Of a stretch of 64,000 nt of DNA, positions 33,561 to 46,000 are shown one piece after another. The notes beneath the pieces are model-generated. The model searched no databases and had not been told where the DNA came from. It saw only the letters and a list, made by a program, of their open reading frames with translations. The translations under genes were made by a program, and so were the position numbers. How positions within the stretch are numbered: the first letter of the stretch is position 1; each line of letters opens with the position of its first letter. Origin of the DNA: Tolypeutes matacus (Eukaryota > Chordata > Mammalia > Cingulata > Chlamyphoridae); assembly GCA_026826555.1 (NCBI GenBank), contig JAKSZT010053766.1, positions 806,596-870,595 on the forward strand, in the 5' to 3' direction.

Positions 33561-35142
33561 TCTTTCCAGGTCTTTTCTTGGGTTGCTGCGACTGGTGGAT
33601 GGAATAAAAAAACGATGACACAGGGATAGGGTGAGGGATAAATCTCATTGACAGAGGAACTAAGAAATTAAAAACTCAAATCAATTCTTTTCTCCTTCTC
33701 CACAGTAAAAACAACCATCAAGGTTTTTAAATAACAGTTTCTGGTCCATGAAAATTAAACAAAGAAATTCCAAGCCATTATTCAGAAGACCCTGACCAAC
33801 TAACTGTGACATATATATGTGTGACCTATATGTAAACTGCCTTAACTGATTGCTTTCCACTTTGGTACCTCAGAAATCATGATCTGAGTAGTCCAATAGA
33901 TGCTCAGACCTGCTTCCCTCTATCAAACACCATGCACACTTGTCATAAGATTTTGTGGAAATTTAAAGCTGTTCCTTTTCAGATTGGGGATAATATTACT
34001 AGCCATATGAAATTATTTTTTAGAGCCATGAATCATTCATTTTCCACATCATTTCTAAAACATGTGAAGAGCTTTCTATCTTGTATCACAGAGAAAAATG
34101 TCCAAAACCCAAATTTTGTAGACAAGTAAACCTGAAGAATGAAGAAATCTAGATATAGACTCTTTTGTTGCTTTTGTTGAGAAGGAACAAAAAATATCGA
34201 GAGGAAATGGAGATTATTATAATTTAAAAATTGTTGCCTAAGAACCAAATATGTTTTTATTTTCAGTCTCATCATTGCTATGTTTTATCTCTTGGCTATG
34301 AAAAGTGACTTGTTATTTTTGTATTTATCAATGTGCATAGTTTTTTAAAGCAATTACAATTTCTGTTATTCTCAAAGTATATGTAATTAGTTCAAGTTCT
34401 CATTAGAGTAGAATTTGTTTTAATACTTTCACATAACTTGACTTTCTGGCCAAATCCCCTTTTCAGCCTTATCCCTTTACATATGCCCAGCCCCTTTATT
34501 CACACTGAAATGCTTCTCATTCCCTAAATGTCAGCTGGGCATTTTATTTCTACTAGTCCTTCAACTTCAAACACTCTTTTCTTTGTCACCAGTCAGTAGT
34601 CTTCCTTTGAGGTAAAGTTATCAAGCATTTTAGACAGATAAAGAGATAATGGAGAGCTCAAAGTAGTCTGAGAGAGGGGCATACACCCATAGAAACACTT
34701 CTATACTGAGGAAGGAGAGAAAAAGCATGGTTGAGAAGCAAGTGCAGACCAATAGACAATGTGGTCTGGTTTCCAAAACTGCCTGCAAGTCAACTCAGGT
34801 GCAGGTGTGGCAATAAAAACATGGTTGGGGAGTGAGACCTACTGTTAAATGAAAAGCAGTCAATGGTTAACAGTTATGATTGTAAAAATATTTTTAGCCT
34901 TTGTTTATATAAACATGTAATTCTGCTAACAAACAATGGCCAGTAAAAAAATAAAGTTGAGGACAAAGTTTCCATCAGGCCTGGAAACATCCTTTAGCTC
35001 ATAATTTCCATGATGACATAAGTCTGAAACTCAGCAAAGGCAGTCAGGCAGGCCATGTACACTGCACCCCCAGTCTTTGCCTCCCCAAGGAGAAAAGATA
35101 TTTGTGTCAAAAGAATTTGGAACATCTTAATAAGATACCTTT
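33561..35142. other. No recognisable gene
   Basis: Mixed unique AT-rich sequence with no supported feature. Confidence 0.45.
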
Positions 35143-35152
35143 TGTTTGTATC

Positions 35153-35384
35153 TTTTTTTTTTTTTTTTTTTTTGATATACTGGGGGCCGGGATTGAACCC
35201 GGAACTTTGAATGTGGGAAGCTGGTGCTGAACCACTGAGCCACATCAGCTTCTTTGAGTTGGTTTTTCTGCTTGTTTTTTTTTTTTTTTTTTTTTTTTTT
35301 TCCTTTTTCCTGGCACCAGGAATCAAATCTGGGACCTCCTATGTGGGAGGTGGGCACTCAACTGCTTGAGCCATATCTGCTTCC
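35153..35384 (-). mobile_element. Dimeric tRNA-derived SINE (xenarthran DAS type)
   Basis: Two head-to-tail tRNA-like monomers in reverse orientation, each preceded on the plus strand by a T-run (35153-35173 and 35275-35301). Each has an inverted B box ('gggattgaacccgg' near 35190; 'ggaatcaaatctggg' near 35319) and inverted A box ('gagccacatc', 'gagccatatc'). A 10-bp duplication with one mismatch, TGTTTGTATC (35143-35152) and TGTATGTATC (35385-35394), marks insertion by L1 machinery. It cannot act as a tRNA gene. ORFs reading the A-run as poly-Lys are spurious. Confidence 0.85.
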
Positions 35385-35394
35385 TGTATGTATC

Positions 35395-36544
35395 AATGTT
35401 TGATGTGATAGTGTGTATCCAACTTTATGTGGCAAGATCAATTTTCCCTCTGTTTTATATTAGGTCAAGATCCTGAAAGCATTTTTAAAAAATTTAATAT
35501 TGGTTAAAAGTTTCTATTATCTTTAATTTTCCTACAATCAATCCAAAAATATGGTATTTCAGTAACTCACTGTTTATCTTTGTTCTAAAAAATGTAGTAA
35601 TAATTTCAAAGCACTGTTGATCCAGGTAAATGTTAACTCTAAAATACAGTGGAAGCCTTCTTAGTTGATAAAACCAGGCTCTGGTGTTTGCGGGTAATTG
35701 AAAAAGGTGGATGAATAGAGAATTAACCTTTTAAATGATAGCTATACATTTAAACTTTGTGCATGTCTATATGTGTGTGCCTGTGTGGTATGTGAATCTC
35801 TATTCATTAATCAAATGAGGTAGGGCCAGGTGGGTTTACTGATTGGATTTGCCTTCTTTCCCAAAAACAGCCTTTAAAATGGAGCAAGACATTTGCACAG
35901 CTGTTTGAAGTCAGAATTTTTCCATAGTCCTATTCTTTTTCCTATTTTATATCTGTCTTACTCATATTTAATTCAATTACATTTTCTTTTTCTTTGAACC
36001 TCTGGTTTATTGAGTCTTTTCAAAGATTTCAACTTAATTTTTATATAAACAACTCCACATTTTTACTCAGTTATCATTTTATATAGTATTTTATTAAATT
36101 TAACAATTATAAAACGATATGCACAATCTGGATTGATAACAAGCAATTATTGCTGAGCATAGAATTCAACTGGTGGTAACTAATGGGCTTAGGTATATTA
36201 TGAAGTTAATTATTAGTAACAAATATCAATGTCCCGTGGGCAGCAACAATATGACTCACAGGGGAAGGAAGACAAGTTAGTCTAGTAGCTCTGTTAGCTA
36301 GAGGTTGATTAAAATAGCTACAGTTGCAATGTTTTTCAGCTCAATGTATGTATTTTTGCTCTAAATGAGTGCAGATTTTAGTGACGAGTATAAAATTGGG
36401 AAAGGCATCTTCACTTTTGACCATGAATTATTTGTGAACATTTTCAATAGTTTTGTTAAGAAAGTAGAAAAGCAACATAAAATGAATCTTTTAAACCTGC
36501 TACGTCAATCTCATAAAATCAACTAAAGTTATTTCCTTTGCTAG
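35395..36544. other. No recognisable gene
   Basis: AT-rich, no supported feature. Confidence 0.45.
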
Positions 36545-36795
36545 AATATCAGAGTGGTTAAGAGTGGAAGTCCTGGATGCAGAAGGTTTAGGGTCAAATT
36601 TCAACTACACCGTACACTACCTGTGATCTTGGGTAACTTAACCTCTCTGTGCTTCAACCTTAAACTGTAAATTGAAGACAATAATGGCAATGGCCTAATA
36701 GAGCGGTGAGGATCATAATATATTCATAGTGCTTAGTGTTAAGACTGTTTCATAATAAGATTTCAGTAAATATTAGCTATTATCACCATCATTAT
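36545..36795 (+). mobile_element. MIR SINE, near full length
   Basis: 'agtggttaagagtggaagtcctgg' region at 36551-36574, 'gatcttgggtaacttaacctctctgtgcttcaacc' region near 36626-36660 and the 'gtaaatattagctattat' tail. This is one of the best preserved MIR copies here. Confidence 0.88.
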
Positions 36796-38954
36796 AATTT
36801 TCATTTGCTTTTAAAATGTTAAAAAGATGCCCAGTATTTCCAGAATACCTGTGAAACAATTGCTGAGATGGGAACTAAGGAGAAGGAATCACCTCAAAGA
36901 GATTGAAAGAAGGGCTTCTATTGAAGGTATTCCTAAGGCGGAAAAATGTGGCTATTTCTATTTATTAGAAATTGAAGTGTTTCTTTTTTACTTTTTTCTT
37001 TCTATAAAACCCCACAATTTTTACAGCTTTGATTTGAAGATTTCAGAATATAAATTGATTCAGACTTCTATGAAAACAAATAATTACCTCTTAAATAATG
37101 AGTTTTCAAAATATTTTATGAATAAGTGAACATTTTCATTAATTTTGTTCATTTAATGAACATTAACTTTGTTCATTTAATGAACAAATGAAAATTAAAG
37201 TTCATTTAATGAGCAAGAGAACAAGTTGTATTCAAATGAAATTTTTATGATTTTTATAAACATATTGCATATTATAAATGCTCTTAGCTGGTAAATATCT
37301 AGAGTGTTAGAAACAATTCTATCTGAAGGTCAAAGTTACCTTTGCATGGTAACATTTCAGCCAAATAAATTAGATTTTATTCTCCATAAGAAAAATGATG
37401 CTCCTTTTAGAAATAATAAAAATGCCAAAGTCAATAATATTGACACTGATATATTCCTGAATTTATACCTATAATATCTGGAAGAATGTGTAGGTAGAAC
37501 CCATTACTAAAAAGAAAATAATCAAATTTTTATTTATAAATTAGGGAATTGAGATGATGATGCAAAACATTTAGAAATGTACATAATACATTCAAATGTT
37601 TATATGCATAAATATATTTCCCTTACCCTCCTACTCCCCATTGACTTGAATTTCAGTCCATATGGATACCAGCTTCCATGGGTGCCTGGGAGTTCCTTCT
37701 CTTGCTCTGCTTGGTCATTCTTTTCTTATTCCCCATGATTTCACTTCCTTCCCCCACCTCTGCCTGTGGCTCTCATCTTTTGTCCCTTAAGGACGTCAGG
37801 TCCTTGTGACTCTCATCATTGAGCCTGGTTCCATTGGGGAGGAGCTGCTCTGATCTATCACTGAAGAAGAAGTTAAGTACTTCAGTTCCACCAACACCCA
37901 TTTACAAAACAAACTCCTTCCTCTCCTAATATTGACCATGGCACAACTTCAACATGGTTTTATAGTAACACTTTCTTTCCCAAAGACAGCCCTCCTCTTA
38001 CCTCTCATTTCCTTAAACAAGGAAGGAGGGAGCAAAACAAGTATGTTGGGCGAAACCTTCTTTTCCTTAACACTGGAGTAAATAAAATTCAGTCCTGTTC
38101 CAAGCTCTGCAACTGAGATGAATTTTTACAATTTTGGTTGGCCACTAATGAAGCTGAAAATATTTTATTCAGAAGACCATGTCTAAGATTTCCAATCCAA
38201 AAGAAATCACAAAAAGTCCTTAATTCATTCAATGCTCACCATTTTACTTTGGCTTTTTCAAATTTACTTGAGTTATTAAAATTTGTAACAATAATAACAG
38301 TCATTCAAGTTAAAAATAGCACAAAGCCTGAAGACTCCCAGAAAAGGAGAGGAAACACAAAGGGAAATATAGGAAAAATGAGATAACAAGGGTGGTTTCA
38401 GATACTCAATGGTGAAAAAAAACTTAGAATCTTAAAGCCACATATCTTTAACATGAATGAAAAGTTGAAAATATTATGTATTGTGGCAAGATGGCCACAA
38501 TGACTACCTTCCCAAGATCTTGGAAAAAAGAGTTACAAGATTACCTGCAAACAGTTCTTAGTGGATCAAAGAAGATATATACCAAGCCAAAAAGCCACAG
38601 TAATTAGATAGCCATTATCATCCATGTAAACATTATTTTAAAAAGCTCTTTATCAGTTGAAATTTTTACATTATTTCTTTTGTTTTCAACTCAAGTTTTC
38701 ATTTTACTTCTCTTTCCTATTCTCAGAAGTGTTTATTGATTATCACATCATATTTTGTTATAGCCAAATGAAGTTAGGATTTTAAAAAAATATTTCCTTT
38801 GGTCATAAGACCCTACGTGTTAATTTTTTATTATCGTTACACTTATTAGAGTATATAATTGATTAAAACAACATATATTTATTACAAATTTTGATGCATA
38901 ATAGCTGAATATCAAAACTGAAATTTTAAGAATATTAGAAATGTATCTCTTTTC
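36796..38954. other. No recognisable gene; contains a repeated palindrome
   Basis: Mostly AT-rich unique sequence. A triple near-palindrome lies at 37147-37214. The section 37620-38000 is less AT-rich, with C/T-rich strings but no exon structure I can defend. Confidence 0.45.
37147..37214. repeat. Three copies of near-palindrome GTTCATTTAATGAAC
   Basis: Copies at 37147-37161 and 37171-37185 are exact. A third at 37200-37214 has one change (GAGC for GAAC). The inter-copy sequence also contains inverted matches, so the stretch could fold on itself. Confidence 0.85.
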
Positions 38955-39085
38955 CCTTTGAATATTTTATTTTGGAAGTTTTTATATCTACAAAAAAAGT
39001 CAAAAGAATAGTGTCATGAACATCTTCACATGCTTCACTTAGACTCACTAATTGCTAATGTTTTGCCATATTTGCTTGTGGAAGG
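38955..39085 (-). mobile_element. Old L1 3' UTR fragment
   Basis: 'aagaatagtgtcatgaacatcttcacatgc' (39004-39033, diverged) and 'gctaatgttttgccatatttgct' near 39054 match inverted L1M 3' UTR. Confidence 0.6.
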
Positions 39086-39360
39086 ATTATATCTAACATA
39101 TAGAAAGACACTATGTTTCCCAAGATCATGCCAGCTCCAGGTCTAAAATTAATTCCATTAATAAATTGTAGCTCAGGCACCTACCTGTTTTTGTAGGATT
39201 TATAGTCCATCCAAAGATCTCTTATCTCCTCAGATATTCCTGAGATGTCTTGGATGATGTCTCATGTGTGCATATAAGTAAGTTCTATTGATTATCATTT
39301 GACATGTTCTATTATCTCCTTCTCTTTACATGGTTCTCTGTGGAGAAATAAACTGTCACT

Positions 39361-39880
39361 TGTAAAGGTGTGCAATGGAAAATCCCCACAGCCTTAGGTA
39401 TACTCAAACCTAGTAAGATTTTCAGCCAGGCATCTAGAACTTAGCTCCAGTATTTCTTGAGCAGAGCACCGCTGCTCCTAGTACATAATGCCCTCTTCTC
39501 CCCTGAGGCTATTACTGATGTTTTATGTTTTCTAATCTTCCTGATTCCCCAAAACCAAGCCACAGTCCATTTATAAATATATCCCTGTCCCTTCTTTAAT
39601 GCTTGCAAATAATAGGCACAGAACAGTTCTGCTTGGCCCAATGCTTAAATTTTTTAAATGAAATAACTATTCTATTTTAGCTTACAGCTTATACCCTCTA
39701 CCAAAAAACTCAAACATGAATTCGCAGGGGACTTGGCTGTGGACAACTTCCCTGTTACCATGTAATACTCAATAAAGTTTCTCTCTTCTCTCTGATTTCC
39801 AAAGCCTTGTTATTGGGCTTGATTTGTCTGCCTTCCTACCTTCTCTCTTAAGATCAGTTCTCTCCAGCCAGCTAGTTCTT
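39361..39880 (+). mobile_element. Candidate solo LTR, class uncertain
   Basis: 520 bp starting TGTAAAGG, flanked by TCACT at 39356-39360 and 39880-39884. It contains TATAAATA near 39572 and a single AATAAA near 39771 followed by a CT-rich block, which suggests an LTR promoter and polyadenylation layout. The 3' end lacks the usual CA, and TATA to AATAAA spacing is long. It may instead be ordinary sequence. Confidence 0.35.
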
Positions 39881-39910
39881 CACTTATGCATGCTGATTCC
39901 TAATATCTGA

Positions 39911-40014
39911 GCAGAGAGGGGGTAGCTCAGTTTGTTGAGCACCTACTTGGGATGTAATAGGTTCTGGATTCAATCCCTGGTACCTCCTAAAAGAAATATA
40001 TATATATATTTACC
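39911..40014 (+). mobile_element. tRNA-derived SINE monomer (DAS type)
   Basis: 'ggtagctcagtttgttgagc' is an A-box region, 'ggattcaatccctgg' a B-box region, followed by 'tacctcctaaaag' and a TA-rich tail. ATATCTGA flanks it at 39903-39910 and 40015-40022. Confidence 0.85.
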
Positions 40015-40022
40015 ATATCTGA

Positions 40023-42879
40023 ATACTAGTCATGGATGTGGATACTGCTCAAGCTTAAACTGCTTCCTCCCAACACTTATGCATATTCATGTACATATAT
40101 AAACAATATATTTGTGAGATAGACAGGAGATAAATCCCAAATTTACATGTCACTCAAATATGTTGTAACACAGTGATTCAAAATAGGAAAAAAGATAACT
40201 TGGGGATGATGTTAACAAAGAAAGCTATTTATTGGAGGTCATCCTGAGGGTAACTTTGATAAAAGAAAAAGTATATGATTTTGGTCATTGGTGAATTCCA
40301 GTGACACAGTTTTTTTTTGTATCTTTTATTAGTACAACCGAAGACTGTGAGGATGGGTGGGTGGAGGGGGAGCACTAAGGATTATCATTTGATGAATTCT
40401 GGAATGTTCTATTCTTCATTCTGAAACCAATAAAACAAACTAAAGAATTTACTTTATCTTGGTTTGCAATTGTGGTCATTTTGGGTTTTCTAGAAGTATG
40501 TAAGAATGAGTGTTACAACATATTTTAGGTACACCCTCCTAACACCACTAAACTGTAATGTTTTTAAAGTTTGAGCAGTTGTTCTCCTCTGACTAGATTG
40601 CATGAGTGAACACACAAATTACAAGAAGTGACCAATTTTTTTCCTTCCAGTCTGTGTGGTTTCTAATAGGTACAATGTCTCCTGCAACCATTTGAAACTT
40701 CTTTTGCTGGATTTAAAATAGAAACTTAATTTAAAATTTTATTGAGTGATTTCACATTCTTGTCTAATTGTGTTTTCTTTTTAGAAAAGCAAAAATAACC
40801 TGAGGCTGCTTAGACACAAACAAATTAAAACAATCTTTCTTTAAGGGTTTTTCAGCATAACTTTTATCTTACGAAGATTAAACACTTAAATAAAGGGAAT
40901 GCCTTTTTTTCCCCCAAACTGTGTGTATGTTTTTAACCATCAGGCCCTGTGAGCTTGGAAAACGGAACTCTGCCCAACTTGAACATTATATGTTGTAATA
41001 ATTTCTTAATTAATTTTTACTTTCTCCTCATTCACTTAGTATATAGTAATAGAAAAAATATTAACTTACTTGCACAATAAGAACCAGGGAGCCATTTCTT
41101 GAGTGCATCCCTTCTTATTAGAGGTGGAATAGATTTTAGGGAAAATAGAGTAACATTCTAAAGTCCACATTTTCATTCTTTTAACACCATGTTCATCTCT
41201 CAGGCTTCCTGTTTCATTATTTCTGTCTTGTCTTCGTATATTAATTTTGCTTTTCTCTTATCTTCTCTCTAATGTAAGTATTCATATTATTTTCCTTCCT
41301 TCTACCTAGGCTGAAAGATGACCTTCAAATGAGAGCCAGGAGAAGAAATAATGGCCCAGTGTTCTCTTCATCATTACAAATAACACTCAACCAAAATTTC
41401 AGGTTTTTTATTCAGTTGTCTCTTTTATAGTTAAATGAGTTAAATTGCTAAAAATGAAACAACAGAAAATGTGCATAGAAATATTTTTGAAGTATTTGAA
41501 TTTTATTCAAAACAATACCTTAATATTTTATTTTTCAGTATTTTCTAGGTTCTCTAAAGCAAGAATTAATTTATATGTGCCTATCCATAGAGCATAATTA
41601 TATGAATTTTGAGTTTGTGGTCTCTAAAATAGAAAAAGGGTTTTGCTTGATAACTATTTTATGGGCCATTTATTTATAAGACACGTATTATTCTTTTAAA
41701 TATATTTTACTTGCAATCCCTGAAAAACAAGTGACAAGTTGGTACTGAGCACTCAATAAATATTTAGCAATTAGCCTGTCTCCTGGGCCTAGAAAGCCCT
41801 GCCAGTGTTTGGGATTCAAGATAGGGTAAGTGGGGGAGGGTTGATGAAAGGATGATAAGTGTGGATGACAGAGTTGTAAGATATTTGCTTGAGAAGCCTG
41901 AGTTTAAATTTACCCTATATTTTGCTGTAGAATCTCATTAAGTTTGATCTTATTTTAACCTGCCTGTGCTTTAAGAAGATTTGCCCTGTATCACACCAGA
42001 ATTATTTAAATTACTCTAATACTGCTTTTATCTTCTTGAAGATATATAGTACAGTTATGTATGTGAATACTCTAACACTTATTTACAAGTTTGTCACACA
42101 ATTTAATTCCTGATAAGCTTACTCTAAATTAAGTTTTAAAGAACATAGGATTGCATATACCATTTCGTTTTTCTTTGTGTGCAATAGTTTAGAACTCTTT
42201 CATGAGGATTCTTTGAACTGAAATTTTCTTTAATCTCAGTCAAAGGGCAAGTTTTGTCCAGAAGGTACTGGGAAAATAATTCCAATCCAGATGTGAGTGT
42301 GTAGGCACGATTTATTATCCTTTGATACACTAAATCATTTTTTTTTTTTTTAGTAGACATTTAAAAACAAACAAGACAAACAAACCATTAGACTTTCAAA
42401 GAAAGGGCATATTCATAAAAGAAGCTTTACTGACCATTTGGAAACATATTAATTTTTTAGTTTTTAAACAAACTAGTAAGGCAAAAATGGCCAAAGAAAA
42501 TTTCAAGTGTCTTCATAAAAAATACTGTTGCCATTCAATTCACGGGTGACTGATTTTGCTTCTGTTGCCACGTATTTGGATCCAGTGGTCTATGGTGACT
42601 AGCAATGATGCTTTAGGGACTCTTAAGAGTAGATGACTTTCTTAGGGCTTGTGCTGAGTTTTAAACAGCTACATGATGTTGTATTCACTACTGTTCTGTG
42701 CCTTGCTAAATAATATGGTCAACTTAGGAAACGGTTCTGAGAGGATTTATGCTTCAGGTTTCATTCAACTTATTTTTAGTGACAGAAATGGAAATTTGAA
42801 GAACATTTTTAGAGAGCAGTTTTTATATTTGGATTAGATACAAGACTAGAAACAGTTACATTTTCAATCCCAAATTATC
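40023..42879. other. No recognisable gene; one candidate exon-like block
   Basis: AT-rich unique DNA. A possible 93-nt exon-like block at 41310-41402 is discussed in the findings. Otherwise short ORFs only. Confidence 0.45.
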
Positions 42880-43025
42880 TTTGCAAAAATATTATCATCG
42901 TTGTTTTTATAGATGAGAAAAAAGAAGACCAAAAAGGAGAAAGCAGTGAACTCAAGGTCACACAGCTACTAAGCTCAAGCCATTCGCCAAAGCTGATGAC
43001 TTTACCTTATATCATATGGTCCCAT
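42880..43025 (-). mobile_element. MIR SINE
   Basis: 'tagatgagaaaaaagaag' and 'gaactcaaggtcacacagctacta' near 42948-42971: inverted MIR core. Confidence 0.8.
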
Positions 43026-46000
43026 CCTCCAAATATGGTGATACTAGGATGTTCTTTAGTGACATTTAGAAACAAAAAGATCACTTTTAGAGAAGTGCTG
43101 GATGAATAAAGTTTAGGCTTTCTTCTGCTTGCTTAATGAGATGTGAAATTTCCAAGCATTTTATCACTAGCCTATCAAAAATTAGAATGTTTTCATTGTG
43201 TCAGATGTGAAACTTATGAAAGGGTCTTGTGAATTTAGTTCTACACATGATTGGAGGCAGGAAAGTGTGTTTAAAATTATAGCATCTTTTATAATGCTAT
43301 AATTAATCCAGGATTATTCTCCAACAAGCAACTCAATAAAAATATAAATAGTTTTTAACATTCTTTTTTATCCCAAATTGTTCACAATTTTGCTGTAAGC
43401 AAATGAATGTTTTTGGAGGAACTGTTTGGAGTAATAATAGAACTGAAAGTGAACACAGTGAAGATGTCAAATATTGTTAATCCAGTTTTCCATTATTAAT
43501 ATGCTAATGTAATATATCTGGCAGGAGATGAGATTTTTAACATGTTGCATACTGATGCATAATTAGTTTATGGTTATTCTATAGATTCCAATATCTTTGT
43601 CAGTTTTTGGCAAACTTGAGTGTGGTTAGCAACTTTCTGAATCCCTTTCTACCCTGTGGAAGTACCATACTTGTATTTGAATTGTTTACCAGTGTCGGTA
43701 GATCAGAGTCCGGGGTGTTAATCAAAAAAGAATGAAGGGTCACAGGTTAGAGACCCATGGAAAGTGCTAATTGCCCTTGAGTGTCTGGCCTGTGTAACAT
43801 CTGATTAGGACTGTCACATGCAGCAAAGCTGCTGGGAGCCTGGTGCAGTTTGCCATATATTGTATGTTGGGAATGCTGGTGGAAAACGACCTCGGCTCAT
43901 CTCGGCATGGATTTATCTCTCAGTCTCTTTGATCAGGGAAGAAAACTTTTGTTTTTATTGTTGGTTTCTGTAATTGGCCCTCACATCCTCCTTTCCACGT
44001 TTGTAAACAAACTGATTAGCTGTTCCTGGTCATAATTAAAAGGGAGTGGGAATGGGGAGACTTATCCATGAAATAACATCTAGAGTCCGGATGTGTTCAC
44101 CAATTTAAAAAACATGGAAAGTCTTCCTAGTTCAACTACCTTGTTTTATCTAAAACTCAGAATGAAAATCCTTGATTGGAATTTGAAATATTCTGACCAA
44201 AGTTTTTCATGGCTTCTGAAAGCTGCTTAAAATAACTGGGCTGGTGGAAAACAAAACAAAACAAAACAAAACAAGCGATAAAACAAAGAGAGAGAGAGAA
44301 ACTAAAGAAGATCTTGTTTTCCTCCTACTTAAAATGTACCCTCTGCTACTTGCATTTAATCTTTGTTCCTGTGTGAGGTTGAACAAACACTCTGAGCTGC
44401 TTCTGTTTGATTCACAGAGGAAAAGGATCCAATGGAGTTTTTATTTACACAACTGAGGACAGAGCAACACAACCTTCAATGGATAGCAAAGATTCATGTT
44501 CATAGCCTTACTCCTTCTTCTTGGAACCTTCTAAAACACTGGGCATATCACCTCAACCCATAATTCTGGTGACTGAACAAACTTTTATTTTTATAACTCA
44601 ATTTTCCCAATACGGATGTTCACTTAAAATTAAATAATATATCGCCAGGTTTATTTTTATGTCTTTTTCTGTTCTACAGAATAGGCTCCTTTCAAGCTAG
44701 GTTCCAAAGAAAAGGCTTGCAGATTGCCCTTTTTCAGTTCTGTTTTCTTTCCAGCTTTGGAGTATTAAGGGATTTGGGAAGTTAGATAAGATCCCCAACC
44801 CTAACACACTTTGCTTTTATCCAAACAAAATTTAAAACCCATTTAAAGGTGTCCATTATACTGAAGCAAATCAAAGGTACTACTAAACTTTGTTGCTTAA
44901 AAGCCATAATGGTTTAGGGGTTAAAAGTTGAACACACATATAAACAAACATCAAGACAAGAATTTTCTTAACAATTTCGGTAAGGAATTTGAGGAATAAA
45001 GCTTAAAGTGGAAAGTATTTATATTTTCCCACTTTCTTAAATTCTTATTTCCATTTTATTTCTTTAATAGCTAAATATACCATGGCCACAATCCTCAAGC
45101 AGATTAAGTTTGGGGGCCATATTCTTGTATCGCTTTCTTTCATACTTTCCCAAGGCAGTTAAATAAATTGCTCTTGTGCTCTCTGCTCACAGATTTGAAT
45201 GGTATTTACTTAGAAATCATAGGGAAACGCCATTTTATGTTATCAAAATGTATTTGAGAAAATATAAATTATACTATATACTATAGATTTATAATTCTGT
45301 ATTTAATGGATCTACTAAAGAGTAAATTGTCCTCTTCAGCCAAGCAAAGATAAAGCTTGACAATATAAAAGACGAAGAAAATGCCTCTTTGAAGTCCCTT
45401 TAAAATGTTTCTTAGCTGCTTTTTAAAATAAACACTACAAAATCATACTAAATACTCTATTACATTAATAACATGATTTTTGTACATTGAACTGCTTTGA
45501 ATTTTCCACTGCCCCCAAACTTGCTGCTGTAAGATCCATTTGTGCATTTTGAATACCATAAAACCTCTTTTCCCTACCCAACATGATGTTGGCTTTTTCA
45601 CTTCACTCATGCAGTGAAATAGATTTCTAAATTATTTATTTCTGAAAATCATAAGAGCAAGTCTGAAAAAGTTTTTACTGAGTTGATTTCATACTATTAC
45701 ATAGCTTTTGTTTTTGATAGCTATGGAACTTGCATAGGTTAGCACAAAAGCAAATCCAGAGTGTTGTTTTCACTTAAAATATTGGTTAGAGTGCGCTAAG
45801 TACTACAATATTCTAGTAAGTTAAGAGACTAAAGAATGAATTCTACCATTTCTTAAATATGTTTTCGTAGCATTAAACTGAAAGTTTATTAGGCTTTTAT
45901 CACTACTTCTGTGGGAACAGTTGTGATTTTTTTTTTTTTAAGAACATTTACACACTTTAAATAAAACAAGCATATCTCATGTATTAGTCAAATAAAATTT

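Noticed and set aside
34994..35357. Poly-Lys ORFs
   Set aside because: Translations of the SINE A-runs in reverse orientation.
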